Source: Cetobacterium sp. NK01 (lineage in GTDB: Bacteria > Fusobacteriota > Fusobacteriia > Fusobacteriales > Fusobacteriaceae). Taken from it: a stretch of 64,000 nucleotides of DNA. The position numbers and the translations under genes are program-made. Below are positions 44,304 through 52,526 of this stretch, piece after piece (the first letter of the stretch is position 1; each line of letters starts with the position of its first letter). Location: contig NZ_JANIBO010000001.1 in assembly GCF_024506395.1 (NCBI RefSeq), positions 1,798,001 through 1,862,000 on the forward strand, written 5' to 3'. The notes beneath the pieces were generated by a model that was given only the letters and a program-made list of their open reading frames with translations, was not told where the DNA came from and searched no databases.

Positions 44304-46766
44304 TTGGAATTTGTAAAGAATCATAATAAAACAGCGATATTTTATGAGGGGAAAGAATATTCGTATAAAGAGTTAATAGCGGGAGCTAAAGAGTATGCAT
44401 CTCTTTTAGAGTTAGAAAAAGAGGGAAAAGCAGTAATATTTATGGAGAATAGGCCTGAATTACTGTATGCATTTTTAGGTATCTGGGATAAAAAAGGAAC
44501 GTGTGTGTGTTTAGATGCAGCTTCGAAAGTATCAGAGTTTCAATATTTTATAGAGGACTGTACACCTAAGTATGTATTTGTTTCAAATAATACTTATGAA
44601 ATAGCTAAGGAAGCAGTAGACTTATCAGGAGTACCAACAACAATTTTAAATGTAGATAATATTGATTTATCAAAAGCTGATAAAGAGGGAATTATCTATG
44701 CTCCAGATAGAGAAGCAGTAGCTTTAATACTTTATACTTCTGGAACAACTGGAAGTCCAAAAGGAGTAATGTTGACATTTGACAACATCTTAGTTAACAT
44801 AGAGGGATTAAATAAATATAAAATGTATGAACCAACAGATAGAGTTTTAGCATTATTACCAATGCATCACATATTTCCACTTTTAGGTTCAGGAATAGTT
44901 CCTTTACAACAAGGAGCAACTATAGCATTTTTAAAAGAGTTATCATCACAAGCTATGGTAGAAGCATTAAAAAGTTATAAAATAACAATGATGATTGGAG
45001 TACCAAGACTTTGGGAGATGCTTCATAAAAAAATAATGGAAAAAATAAATTCAAATAAAGTTATAAAGACTTTGTTTAAAATGTGTGAAAAGCTTGATAA
45101 TAAAGAACTGAGTAAAAAGATATTTAAAAAAGTTCATGAAGGATTTGGAGGAAATATAAGATTTTTCGTATCAGGAGGATCAAAATTAAATCCAGAAGTT
45201 TCAAGAGACTTTAAAACTTTAGGAATAGACGTATGTGAAGGATACGGACTTACTGAAACAGCACCGATGATATCATTTACTCCAATAAATCAAGTTGTAC
45301 CAGGATCAGCTGGAAAAATAATGGATGGAGTTCAGGTAAAAATAGCCGAAGATGGTGAAATTTTAGCTAAAGGTAGAAACCTAATGAAAGGTTACTACAA
45401 TAAACCTGAAGCAACTGCAGAGGTTATAGATTCAGAGGGATGGTTCCATACAGGGGATTTAGGAGAGTTAAAAAATGACTATCTTTTTGTAACTGGAAGA
45501 AAAAAAGAGATGATAGTTTTATCAAATGGAAAGAATATAAATCCAGTTGAAATAGAGCAGTTTATTTTATCAAAAACAGATTTAATAGAAGAGATGGTTG
45601 TAATAGAGTATGATTCATTGCTAACAGCAGTTGTATACCCTAATTTTACTAAGGTAAAAGAGCATAGAGTTACAAATATAGCAGAGACATTAAAAACTGG
45701 TGTAATAGATAAATACAATGGATCTACACCTAATTATAAAAAGATTTTAGATTTAAAGATAGTACAGCAAGAGTTACCAAAAACAAAGATTGGAAAGATA
45801 AGAAGATTTATGGTTCCAGCTCTTTTAGAGGGTAAAATTGAAGAGGAAAAAGAGGAGAATACACCAACATTTAAAGAGTATACAGCAATTGCAGAGTACC
45901 TAACTAACTTAAAAGGTAAAAAAGTCATGTCAAATGCTCACCTTGAATTAGATTTAGGATTAGATTCTCTAGATTTAGTTGAATTTATAGCCTTTGTTGA
46001 AAATAGTTTTGGAGTTAGTTTAACAGAGGAGATTCTAACAGAAAATCCAACAGTTATAAAAATAGCTGAGTATTTAAAAGAGAATGCAACAAGTTTAGAG
46101 ATAAAAGATGTGGATTGGAAAAAAATATTAGAAAAAGATAACTTTGAAGGAATGCCAAAATCTAACTCTATGGGAAGAGTTATGAAGGCTCTATTCAAAC
46201 CTATTTTCTCAATGTATATAAAGATTGAAAAAGAGGGTGTAGAAAATTCGAAAGTTTCAAAACCAACAGTATTTATAGGAAATCACCAAAGTTTCTTAGA
46301 TGGATTTATATTAACTCAAAGTTTAGATAATAAAACTTTAGATAACACATATTTCTTAGCTAAAGTAGCGCACTTTAAAAAAGGATTTATGAGTTACTTA
46401 GGAGAGAACTCAAATATCATGTTAATTGATATTAACAAAAACTTAGCAGAAACACTTCAATGTGCAGCAACAGCTTTAAGAGAGGGAAAAAATATTGTTA
46501 TATTCCCTGAAGGAACAAGAAGTAGAGATGGAGAGATGAGAGAGTTTAAAAAGTTTTATGGAATATTAGCTAAGGAGTTAAATGCAGATGTAGTTCCTTT
46601 TGGAATAAAAGGAGCGTATGAGTTATTCCCAGCTCATAGAAAGATGCCAAAGAGTGGAACTGTAAAGATAAAGTTCTTCCCAAAAGTATCTTGTGACAAT
46701 GTAATTGTTGATGAATTAGTGGCTAAAAACTTTAATGAAATTAAAGAGTGGGTAGATAAGAGATAA
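44304..46766 (+). CDS. Trifunctional acyl-acid ligase/ACP/PlsC acyltransferase fusion, copy 2
   Basis: An 820-residue paralogue of the preceding gene with the same three domains: AMP-forming ligase ('LYTSGTTGSPKGVML' ~141-155, 'GYGLTETAPMI'), ACP with Ser in 'LGLDSLDLVEF' (~551), and PlsC acyltransferase ('GNHQSFLDGF' ~657, 'FPEGTRSRDGE' ~732). Many motifs are identical between copies but linkers differ, which points to an old duplication with possible division of acyl-chain or acceptor range. The start is TTG, six bases after GGGAGG. It has its own promoter and terminator. Confidence 0.9.
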   Translation: MEFVKNHNKTAIFYEGKEYSYKELIAGAKEYASLLELEKEGKAVIFMENRPELLYAFLGIWDKKGTCVCLDAASKVSEFQYFIEDCTPKYVFVSNNTYEIAKEAVDLSGVPTTILNVDNIDLSKADKEGIIYAPDREAVALILYTSGTTGSPKGVMLTFDNILVNIEGLNKYKMYEPTDRVLALLPMHHIFPLLGSGIVPLQQGATIAFLKELSSQAMVEALKSYKITMMIGVPRLWEMLHKKIMEKINSNKVIKTLFKMCEKLDNKELSKKIFKKVHEGFGGNIRFFVSGGSKLNPEVSRDFKTLGIDVCEGYGLTETAPMISFTPINQVVPGSAGKIMDGVQVKIAEDGEILAKGRNLMKGYYNKPEATAEVIDSEGWFHTGDLGELKNDYLFVTGRKKEMIVLSNGKNINPVEIEQFILSKTDLIEEMVVIEYDSLLTAVVYPNFTKVKEHRVTNIAETLKTGVIDKYNGSTPNYKKILDLKIVQQELPKTKIGKIRRFMVPALLEGKIEEEKEENTPTFKEYTAIAEYLTNLKGKKVMSNAHLELDLGLDSLDLVEFIAFVENSFGVSLTEEILTENPTVIKIAEYLKENATSLEIKDVDWKKILEKDNFEGMPKSNSMGRVMKALFKPIFSMYIKIEKEGVENSKVSKPTVFIGNHQSFLDGFILTQSLDNKTLDNTYFLAKVAHFKKGFMSYLGENSNIMLIDINKNLAETLQCAATALREGKNIVIFPEGTRSRDGEMREFKKFYGILAKELNADVVPFGIKGAYELFPAHRKMPKSGTVKIKFFPKVSCDNVIVDELVAKNFNEIKEWVDKR

Positions 46767-46795
46767 AAAAAGGTTGCCAAAAGGCAACCTTTTTA
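46765..46795. terminator. Bidirectional terminator
   Basis: Stem AAAAAGGTTGCC / GGCAACCTTTTT with a four-base loop; serves the second fusion gene (+) and the HIT gene run (-). Confidence 0.9.
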
Positions 46796-46803
46796 AATTA
46801 CTA

Positions 46804-47148
46804 TTAAATTGATAACATAGGACCAAGGTGTTGTCCACCTAATAAGTGAAAATGTAGGTGAAATACCTCTTGTCCACCGTGAGAATTACAGTTTGTAATT
46901 ACTCTGTATCCATCTTCAGAAATATTTAAATCTTTAGCAATATCTTTAATAGCTAGATACATAGCAGTTAAATACTCAGAATCCTCAGCAGATATATCAT
47001 TTAATGTTGGAATCTCCTTTTTAGGAACAACTAAAATATGAATTGGTGCTTGAGGATTGATATCCTTAAAAGCTATAACTTTATCATTTTCAAAAACGAT
47101 AGAAGCTGGAATCTCTCTATTTATAATTTTAGTAAATATAGTAGCCAT
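46804..47148 (-). CDS. HIT family protein (HinT-like)
   Basis: A 114-residue purine nucleoside phosphoramidase-type protein of the histidine triad family: 'CIFCKI'-type N-terminus is replaced by 'FTKIINREIPASIVFENDK', lacking the zinc cysteines. The triad 'HLHFHLLGG' (H-x-H-x-H) near the C-terminus provides the nucleotidylated histidine. Length and ending ('GGQHLGPMLS'-like) fit HinT. It is the third gene of a run slyD-rpiB-hinT with 25-35 base gaps. Confidence 0.93.
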   Translation of the reverse strand: MATIFTKIINREIPASIVFENDKVIAFKDINPQAPIHILVVPKKEIPTLNDISAEDSEYLTAMYLAIKDIAKDLNISEDGYRVITNCNSHGGQEVFHLHFHLLGGQHLGPMLSI

Positions 47149-47173
47149 TGTATTTTACTCCTTTAATAAAAGA

Positions 47174-47602
47174 TTAAAGTTCGATAGCTTGGATTCTTGT
47201 TAAGTGTCTTCCACCTAGGAATTCAGTTTTTAAGAATTCGTCTACAATCTCAAGAGCTAAGATATCTCCAGTCATTCTAGCACCAAGAGCAAGAATGTTA
47301 GCGTCGTTGTGTTCTCTAGTTAACTTAGCCATAGTAGTATTAGAACATAAAGCTGCTCTTATACCTTTAAATCTATTTGCTGCAATTGAAATACCAATTC
47401 CAGTACCACAAATAAGGATACCACAATCTGCTTCTTTATTAAGAATAGAATTAGCTACAGCTTTTGCGTAAACTGGATAGTCAACTGATTCAGTTGAGTA
47501 ACATCCTTTATCTAAAACTTCAAAACCTTTATCTTCTAAATGTTTCTTAACAATCTCTTTTAAAGCAAATCCACCATGATCTGCACCTAAAGCTATTTTC
47601 AT
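47174..47602 (-). CDS. rpiB: Ribose-5-phosphate isomerase B
   Basis: Interconverts ribose 5-phosphate and ribulose 5-phosphate (pentose phosphate pathway). The 142-residue protein starts 'MKIALGADHGGFALKE'; the catalytic cysteine is in 'DCGILICGTGIGIS' and the anion-hole region follows in 'ANRFKGIRAAL'. 'LREHNDANIL'-type segment ('LTREHNDANILALGAR') closes the active site. The related allose-6-phosphate isomerase is unlikely because no allose genes are nearby. Confidence 0.95.
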   Translation of the reverse strand: MKIALGADHGGFALKEIVKKHLEDKGFEVLDKGCYSTESVDYPVYAKAVANSILNKEADCGILICGTGIGISIAANRFKGIRAALCSNTTMAKLTREHNDANILALGARMTGDILALEIVDEFLKTEFLGGRHLTRIQAIEL

Positions 47603-47636
47603 ATGTATCTATACTCCTTAATTCTTATAGTAATAA

Positions 47637-48122
47637 TTAGTCTTCAAAACCGTGGAAGTGTGGATGTCCGTGCTCGATCTCCTCTTCAGTAGCTTCTCTA
47701 ACGTCAGAAACTGTAACTTCAAATCTTAAATCTTTACCAGCAAATGGATGGTTTCCATCAGCAGTGATAACTTCATCTTCGATTTTTGTGATAATAAATG
47801 ATTGCTCAGAACCATCATCCATATCTGCTATAAAGTCAAGTCCTTCATAGATATCATCAAATTCAACAAACTCAGATTTTTCCATATCAACGATTAAATC
47901 TTCGTCGTACTCTCCGTATCCTTCTTCTGGAGTTAATTCAATAGTAGTAGTATATCCTTTTTCTTTTCCTTCTAAAGCTTCTTCAATAGCTGGAACAAAG
48001 TTTCCAAATCCGTGGATATAGAAAAATGGTCCCACATCTTGTGTGTCCTCTAAAAGTTCTCCGTTGTTTTTGTCGTAAACTTTAAACTCAAGTGTTACTA
48101 CTTTTCCTTCTTCTATTTTCAT
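47637..48122 (-). CDS. slyD: FKBP-type peptidyl-prolyl isomerase, SlyD-like
   Basis: A 161-residue SlyD-type chaperone/isomerase: FKBP halves ('VVTLEFKVYDKNNGELLEDT', 'IHGFGNFVPAIEEALEGKEKG') flank an inserted chaperone flap (~70-125). The acidic protein ends in a short His-rich tail (H-G-H-P-H-F-H-G), a reduced form of the metal-binding tail of E. coli SlyD. The ATG at 48122 has GAGGTG before it; the frame runs on upstream without a ribosome-binding site. Confidence 0.9.
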   Translation of the reverse strand: MKIEEGKVVTLEFKVYDKNNGELLEDTQDVGPFFYIHGFGNFVPAIEEALEGKEKGYTTTIELTPEEGYGEYDEDLIVDMEKSEFVEFDDIYEGLDFIADMDDGSEQSFIITKIEDEVITADGNHPFAGKDLRFEVTVSDVREATEEEIEHGHPHFHGFED

Positions 48123-48217
48123 ATAAAACACCTCACTAAAATCCCTATACAAGATAGGGTTATTTGACACTTTAAAGCATAACATAAAATACAAGAAATT
48201 TCATTAAAAATCTTAAA

Positions 48218-48811
48218 TTATTTAAAAAATCCCATATTTTTTTTGACAACAATACAGTTTTCTTTATCTGTTAAAATTTCTAAAAGATAAAAAGCAACAT
48301 CAATAGCTGTACTTGGTCCAGAAGAGGTAATAATATTTTCCCAAATAACAATATCTTCTCGAATAGATTTAGCACCATATTTTTCAAGTTGATTAAAATA
48401 TCGATTATTATCTAAGAGATATGTAGTAGCTGGAATATTCTTTAAATACCCATGAATTCCAATAGCTAAAGCTCCAGTACAGATTCCAATTACAATCTTT
48501 TTATTTAAAATAAAATGATTTAACAAGGATTTTAATACTTCTGATTGAATATCATTAAAGAATCCTGCTTTACCAAATCCACCAGGAATAACTAAAGCTT
48601 GAAATTCATTTAGATCAATAGAGTTATTAGTAAGGTTAACTTCAGGAATTATTTTTAAATTCCAAGTGGCATAAACCTCGTCGTGAATAGCACAGATTGT
48701 GGGAAAAATTTTTTTATTTCCAACGATATTATTCCAACCAAAAACATCAATGAATGGCGATAATTCGAGGCTTTCAAAGCCATTTGATGCAAAAATTAAA
48801 ATTTTTTTCAT
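48218..48811 (-). CDS. DJ-1/PfpI family protein
   Basis: The 197-residue protein has the class I glutamine-amidotransferase-like fold: 'ILIFASNGFESLELSPFID' with the conserved Glu, 'ALVIPGGFGKAGF', and the nucleophile elbow 'VIGICTGALAIG' (Cys ~107). Members of the YajL/DJ-1 group are linked to oxidative or carbonyl stress; exact activity here is unknown. I use the ATG at 48811, which follows AAGGAAA at slightly long spacing; an upstream in-frame TTG overlaps that site. Confidence 0.87.
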   Translation of the reverse strand: MKKILIFASNGFESLELSPFIDVFGWNNIVGNKKIFPTICAIHDEVYATWNLKIIPEVNLTNNSIDLNEFQALVIPGGFGKAGFFNDIQSEVLKSLLNHFILNKKIVIGICTGALAIGIHGYLKNIPATTYLLDNNRYFNQLEKYGAKSIREDIVIWENIITSSGPSTAIDVAFYLLEILTDKENCIVVKKNMGFFK

Positions 48812-48839
48812 AAATTTTATATTTCCTTTCAAAAAATAG

Positions 48840-48868
48840 TTGACTTAATTTCCAAAAAGCTCTACAAT
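48840..48868 (+). promoter_or_regulatory. Promoter of the decarboxylase-arginase gene
   Basis: TTGACT, 17 bases, TACAAT; about 100 bases before the ATG, so a ~95-base 5' leader is expected. No known riboswitch is recognised in that leader. Confidence 0.65.
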
Positions 48869-48968
48869 ATCTCGTATTTTAAAAGAAATTAATAATGTAA
48901 ATTATATATTATTTTATAACTTTTTGATATCATTTTTAAGAACAAAATTTATTAAACAAGGAGGTAAG

Positions 48969-51320
48969 ATGACTAAATTAAATCAATATCAAACACCTAT
49001 ATTCTCAACACTGAAGGACGTATATGCGAAAAGAGACATAATTCCTTTCCATGTTCCAGGGCATAAGAGAGGAAAGGGAATGGATAAAGAGTTTTACGAG
49101 TTTATGGGACCTAATCCCTTCTCAATTGATGTAACTATCTTTAAGATGGTTGATGGATTACACAATCCAAAGAGTTGTATAAAAGAAGCACAAGAGTTAG
49201 CAGCTGACGCTTATGGAGTAAAGAAAACCTTTTTCGCTGTCAATGGAACATCAGGAGCAATTCAAGCTATGATTATGTCTGTTGTAAAGCCAGGAGAGAA
49301 AATATTAGTCCCTAGAAATGTACATAAGTCAGTTTCTGGTGGAATTATATTAAGTGGATCAGTTCCAGTATATATGAATCCTGAAGTAGATGACGAATTA
49401 GGAATAGCTCATGGAGTTAGACCAGAAGTTGTTGAAAATATGCTTAAGCAGCATCCAGATACAAAGGCTGTTTTAATCATTAACCCAACATACTATGGAG
49501 CTGCAACTGATATCAAAAAGATTGCAGATATAGTTCATAGCTATGATATTCCTTTAATAGTTGATGAGGCTCACGGAGCTCACTTACACTTCCATGAAGA
49601 GTTACCTATATCAGCAATAGATGCAGGAGCAGATATTTGCTGTCAAAGTACTCATAAAATAATTGGAGCAATGACACAGATGTCAATGTTACATGTAAAC
49701 TCAACAAGAGTTGATGTAAATAGAATACAACAGATATTAAGTATTTTACATACAACATCACCTTCATATCCACTTATGGCATCATTAGACTGTGCTAGAA
49801 GACAGATTGCTACAGAGGGAAGAGAGTTATTAACAAGAACATTGAAATTAGCAAGAGATTTAAGAGCAGAAGTTAATAAAATACCAGGTATTTTCTCTTT
49901 TGGAAAAGAGATTGTAGGAAGATATGGAATTCATGATTTTGATGAAACAAAACTTTCTATATCAGCAAGAGAGTTAGGATTAACAGGATTTGAGTTAGAG
50001 ACATTACTTGTTGATGACTATAATATTCAAGTTGAGTTATCCGATTTCTATAATGTATTAGGATTAATAACATTAGGAGATGACGAAGTAAGTACAGGTA
50101 AATTACTTGATGCTTTAAAAGACATAAGTAAAAGATTCTTTGGAAAAGGAAAGAAAATAGCAGAATCTGTTGGTAAAATGCCAACAATTCCAGAGTCTAT
50201 ATTAATTCCAAGAGAGGCTTTCTACAGTGAAAACAATAAGGTTAAATTCTTAGAGAGTGAAGGAAAAATTTGTGCTGAGATGATTATGGCATATCCACCA
50301 GGAATTCCAGTAATCTATCCAGGAGAAAGAATAACAAAAGATATAATAACATATATTCAAAACTTAAAGGCAGCTAAGCTTCACGTTCAAGGAATGGAAG
50401 ATCCTGAGTTAGAATATGTTAAAGTTATAGATGAAGAGGATGCAGTATACCTATATACAGAGAAGATGAAAAATAAAATGTTTGCTGTTCCAATGAACTT
50501 AGGTGCAAATAAAGCAGGTATTGAATTTGGACCAGAAGTTTTAGAAGAATATTTCCCAGATACATTTGGAGAGATGACTTACATTGATATTGAAAAGCAA
50601 AGAGAAAACTTTAACGAGTGGTCATTAAAGTATAAAAATACAATACTTAATACTTGTGAAAAGTTAGCATCAGCAGTAAATGAAGCTGTAAGAGATGGAT
50701 ATAGACCAATAACAATTGGTGGAGATCATTCAATAGCTTTAGGATCTATATCAGGAGTTGCATTAGAAAAAGAAGTTGGGGTAGTGTGGATTGATGCTCA
50801 TGGAGATATGAACACTGACGAAACAACAATGTCAGGAAACATCCATGGTATGCCACTAGCACTTTTACAAGGAGCTGGAGACAGAGACTTAGTTAACTGT
50901 TTCTACGAAGGAGCTAAAATTGACAGCAAAAATGTTGTAATTTTAGGAGCAAGAGATTTAGATGTAAAAGAAAGAGACGTTATAGAGGAATTAGGAGTTA
51001 AAGTAATCCCTTATGATGAGGTTGTGCATAAAGGATTAGACAATGTTCTAGAGGAAATTAAAGATTACTTAAAAATCGATAATATTCATATAAGTTTCGA
51101 TGTGGATTCTGTTGATCCAGAGTTTGCACCAGGGGTAAGTACACCAGTTAGAAATGGATTTACTCCAGAAGAGATGTTTAAAACATTTAGATTCTTATTT
51201 AAAAACTACTCTATAACATCAGTAGATATAGTGGAATACAATCCAGTAAACGATAAAAATGAGAAAACTATGAATTTTGTAAATGATTTAACGGAGTTTG
51301 TATTAAATCCAAACGTATAA
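48969..51320 (+). CDS. Arginine/ornithine/lysine decarboxylase fused to arginase
   Basis: Residues ~1-480 are a fold-I PLP decarboxylase of the Orn/Lys/Arg class: 'PFHVPGHKRGKGMD', 'NGTSGAIQAMI', 'VDEAHGAHLHFHEELP' and the PLP lysine in 'STHKIIGAMTQ'. Residues ~495-783 are a complete ureohydrolase: 'GGDHSIALGS', 'WIDAHGDMNT' and 'SFDVDSVDPEFAPG' supply all manganese ligands. 'SGNIHGMPLALL' resembles arginases rather than agmatinases. Arginine cleavage to ornithine plus urea followed by decarboxylation, or the reverse order via agmatine, would both give putrescine; I favour arginase then ornithine decarboxylase. The ATG at 48969 has GGAGG five bases upstream. An RpiR regulator follows 17 bases downstream. 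Confidence 0.9.
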   Translation: MTKLNQYQTPIFSTLKDVYAKRDIIPFHVPGHKRGKGMDKEFYEFMGPNPFSIDVTIFKMVDGLHNPKSCIKEAQELAADAYGVKKTFFAVNGTSGAIQAMIMSVVKPGEKILVPRNVHKSVSGGIILSGSVPVYMNPEVDDELGIAHGVRPEVVENMLKQHPDTKAVLIINPTYYGAATDIKKIADIVHSYDIPLIVDEAHGAHLHFHEELPISAIDAGADICCQSTHKIIGAMTQMSMLHVNSTRVDVNRIQQILSILHTTSPSYPLMASLDCARRQIATEGRELLTRTLKLARDLRAEVNKIPGIFSFGKEIVGRYGIHDFDETKLSISARELGLTGFELETLLVDDYNIQVELSDFYNVLGLITLGDDEVSTGKLLDALKDISKRFFGKGKKIAESVGKMPTIPESILIPREAFYSENNKVKFLESEGKICAEMIMAYPPGIPVIYPGERITKDIITYIQNLKAAKLHVQGMEDPELEYVKVIDEEDAVYLYTEKMKNKMFAVPMNLGANKAGIEFGPEVLEEYFPDTFGEMTYIDIEKQRENFNEWSLKYKNTILNTCEKLASAVNEAVRDGYRPITIGGDHSIALGSISGVALEKEVGVVWIDAHGDMNTDETTMSGNIHGMPLALLQGAGDRDLVNCFYEGAKIDSKNVVILGARDLDVKERDVIEELGVKVIPYDEVVHKGLDNVLEEIKDYLKIDNIHISFDVDSVDPEFAPGVSTPVRNGFTPEEMFKTFRFLFKNYSITSVDIVEYNPVNDKNEKTMNFVNDLTEFVLNPNV

Positions 51321-51337
51321 GTATATAGAGGTGTGAG

Positions 51338-52183
51338 ATGAAAAAGGCGGTATTAGCTAACTTAGAGCAAAATTATTCAACATATAGTAAAAGTTTCAAG
51401 AAAATTGTAGACTTTATAAAACATAATCAAAGCATAGTATCATTTATCTCAATAAATGAATTAGCTAAAGAGACAGGGACTAGTCCAGCTACAATTACAA
51501 GATTTTCAAAAAGTTTAGGTTTTAAAGGATATCCTGATTTCCAAAGAGTGTTCCAAAAAGATGTTGAAATATCAACTTCTCAAATGAAAGAGTTTAGAGA
51601 AGAGATTGATTCAGTATCTAGAGATGGAATATTAGGAGAGATTATAACTACAAATATAGAACTTTTAGAAGAGATGGATATTGTAACTATAGAGGATCAA
51701 CTAGAAAAAGCTATGGAAATGATAAAAAATAGTAGAAAATTATATATCTTAGGAGCAAGAGGATCTTACGCATTAGCATATTATCTATATTTTATGCTAA
51801 AAGAGTTAAGAGAGGATGTAGAGTTAATGATATCAGGAGCATCTGATTTTACAGATAAAATATTATATTCAAGTCCTGATGATGTGCTATTTACAATATC
51901 ATTCCACCCATATACAAACTTTACTTGTCAAGTAACTGAATTTTTTAAAGAGCAAGGAAACAAAATAATTACTATGACTGATAAGAAAGACTCTGTTTTA
52001 GGTAATATATCTGATTTGGTAATCACAACTAAAAATGGAGGAAAAGCTTATACTTTTGTTCCAGGAATAATTATCTTAAATGCTTTACTTTTAAAATTTG
52101 GAAAACAAAATAAAGAGGAAAGTATTGAAAGATTAGATAAATTAAAGAAAATAACAGATAGATTTAATATCTACCAAAGATAA
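51338..52183 (+). CDS. MurR/RpiR family transcriptional regulator
   Basis: A 281-residue regulator: N-terminal HTH_6 domain (~1-77, 'ISINELAKETGTSPATITRF' with the recognition helix) and a C-terminal SIS domain (~115-250, 'KLYILGARGSYALAYYLYFM'), which normally binds a phosphosugar. The position 17 bases after the decarboxylase-arginase gene and before an amino acid permease suggests control of arginine/polyamine metabolism instead of sugar use, but this is inference. Its start has GAGGTGTG. It ends in a terminator. Confidence 0.88.
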   Translation: MKKAVLANLEQNYSTYSKSFKKIVDFIKHNQSIVSFISINELAKETGTSPATITRFSKSLGFKGYPDFQRVFQKDVEISTSQMKEFREEIDSVSRDGILGEIITTNIELLEEMDIVTIEDQLEKAMEMIKNSRKLYILGARGSYALAYYLYFMLKELREDVELMISGASDFTDKILYSSPDDVLFTISFHPYTNFTCQVTEFFKEQGNKIITMTDKKDSVLGNISDLVITTKNGGKAYTFVPGIIILNALLLKFGKQNKEESIERLDKLKKITDRFNIYQR

Positions 52184-52211
52184 AAAAAGAGAGCGAGAGC
52201 TCTCTTTTTTA
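52183..52211. terminator. Bidirectional terminator
   Basis: Stem AAAAAAGAGAGC / GCTCTCTTTTTT with a GAGA loop; ends the RpiR gene (+) and overlaps the stop of the small minus-strand ORF. Confidence 0.85.
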
Positions 52212-52346
52212 TCTTTGATATTTTAACTTTATAAATAGATTATCTAAACTTCTTAATATAAGACCAATTAAAAGTAGCGGAAATAAGTAGAACTTTGCTG
52301 AATAATCCACTATAGAGTTATTATTAGTTCTTTTCTTTTCTAACAT
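52209..52346 (-). CDS. Small basic membrane protein of 45 residues, unknown function
   Basis: A short frame in the 343-base space between the RpiR and permease genes. The product starts M-L-E-K-K-R-T-N-N-N, has one hydrophobic segment (~19-31, 'FYLFPLLLIGLIL') and a basic end. AAAAGGGGTG lies 12 bases before the ATG, a little far; an in-frame GTG five codons upstream overlaps that site. A terminator sits at the stop codon. Coding status is likely but unproven. Confidence 0.45.
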   Translation of the reverse strand: MLEKKRTNNNSIVDYSAKFYLFPLLLIGLILRSLDNLFIKLKYQR

Positions 52347-52424
52347 TTTTATTTTGTTCACCCCTTTTATTTACAAAAGTAATTATATACCACTTTTTCC
52401 ATTTATGCAAGAAATAAAAAATAC

Positions 52425-52453
52425 TTGTCTTGAAAGGTAAATTATGCTAAAAT
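52425..52453 (+). promoter_or_regulatory. Promoter of the APC permease gene
   Basis: TTGTCT, 17 bases, TAAAAT; 73 bases before the ATG. Confidence 0.55.
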
Positions 52454-52526
52454 GTTTAATCGAAAAGTACTTTTAATTAAGTAAGTAAATACTAAAAAAA
52501 TAGAATACATTAACAAGGAGAAAGAA

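Noticed and set aside
48869-48968. Riboswitch in the leader of the decarboxylase-arginase gene
   Set aside because: The ~100 bases are AT-rich with no recognisable aptamer core or terminator hairpin.
52347-52526. T-box or lysine-type riboswitch before the APC permease
   Set aside because: No specifier-loop or T-box sequence and no terminator; only a simple promoter is visible.
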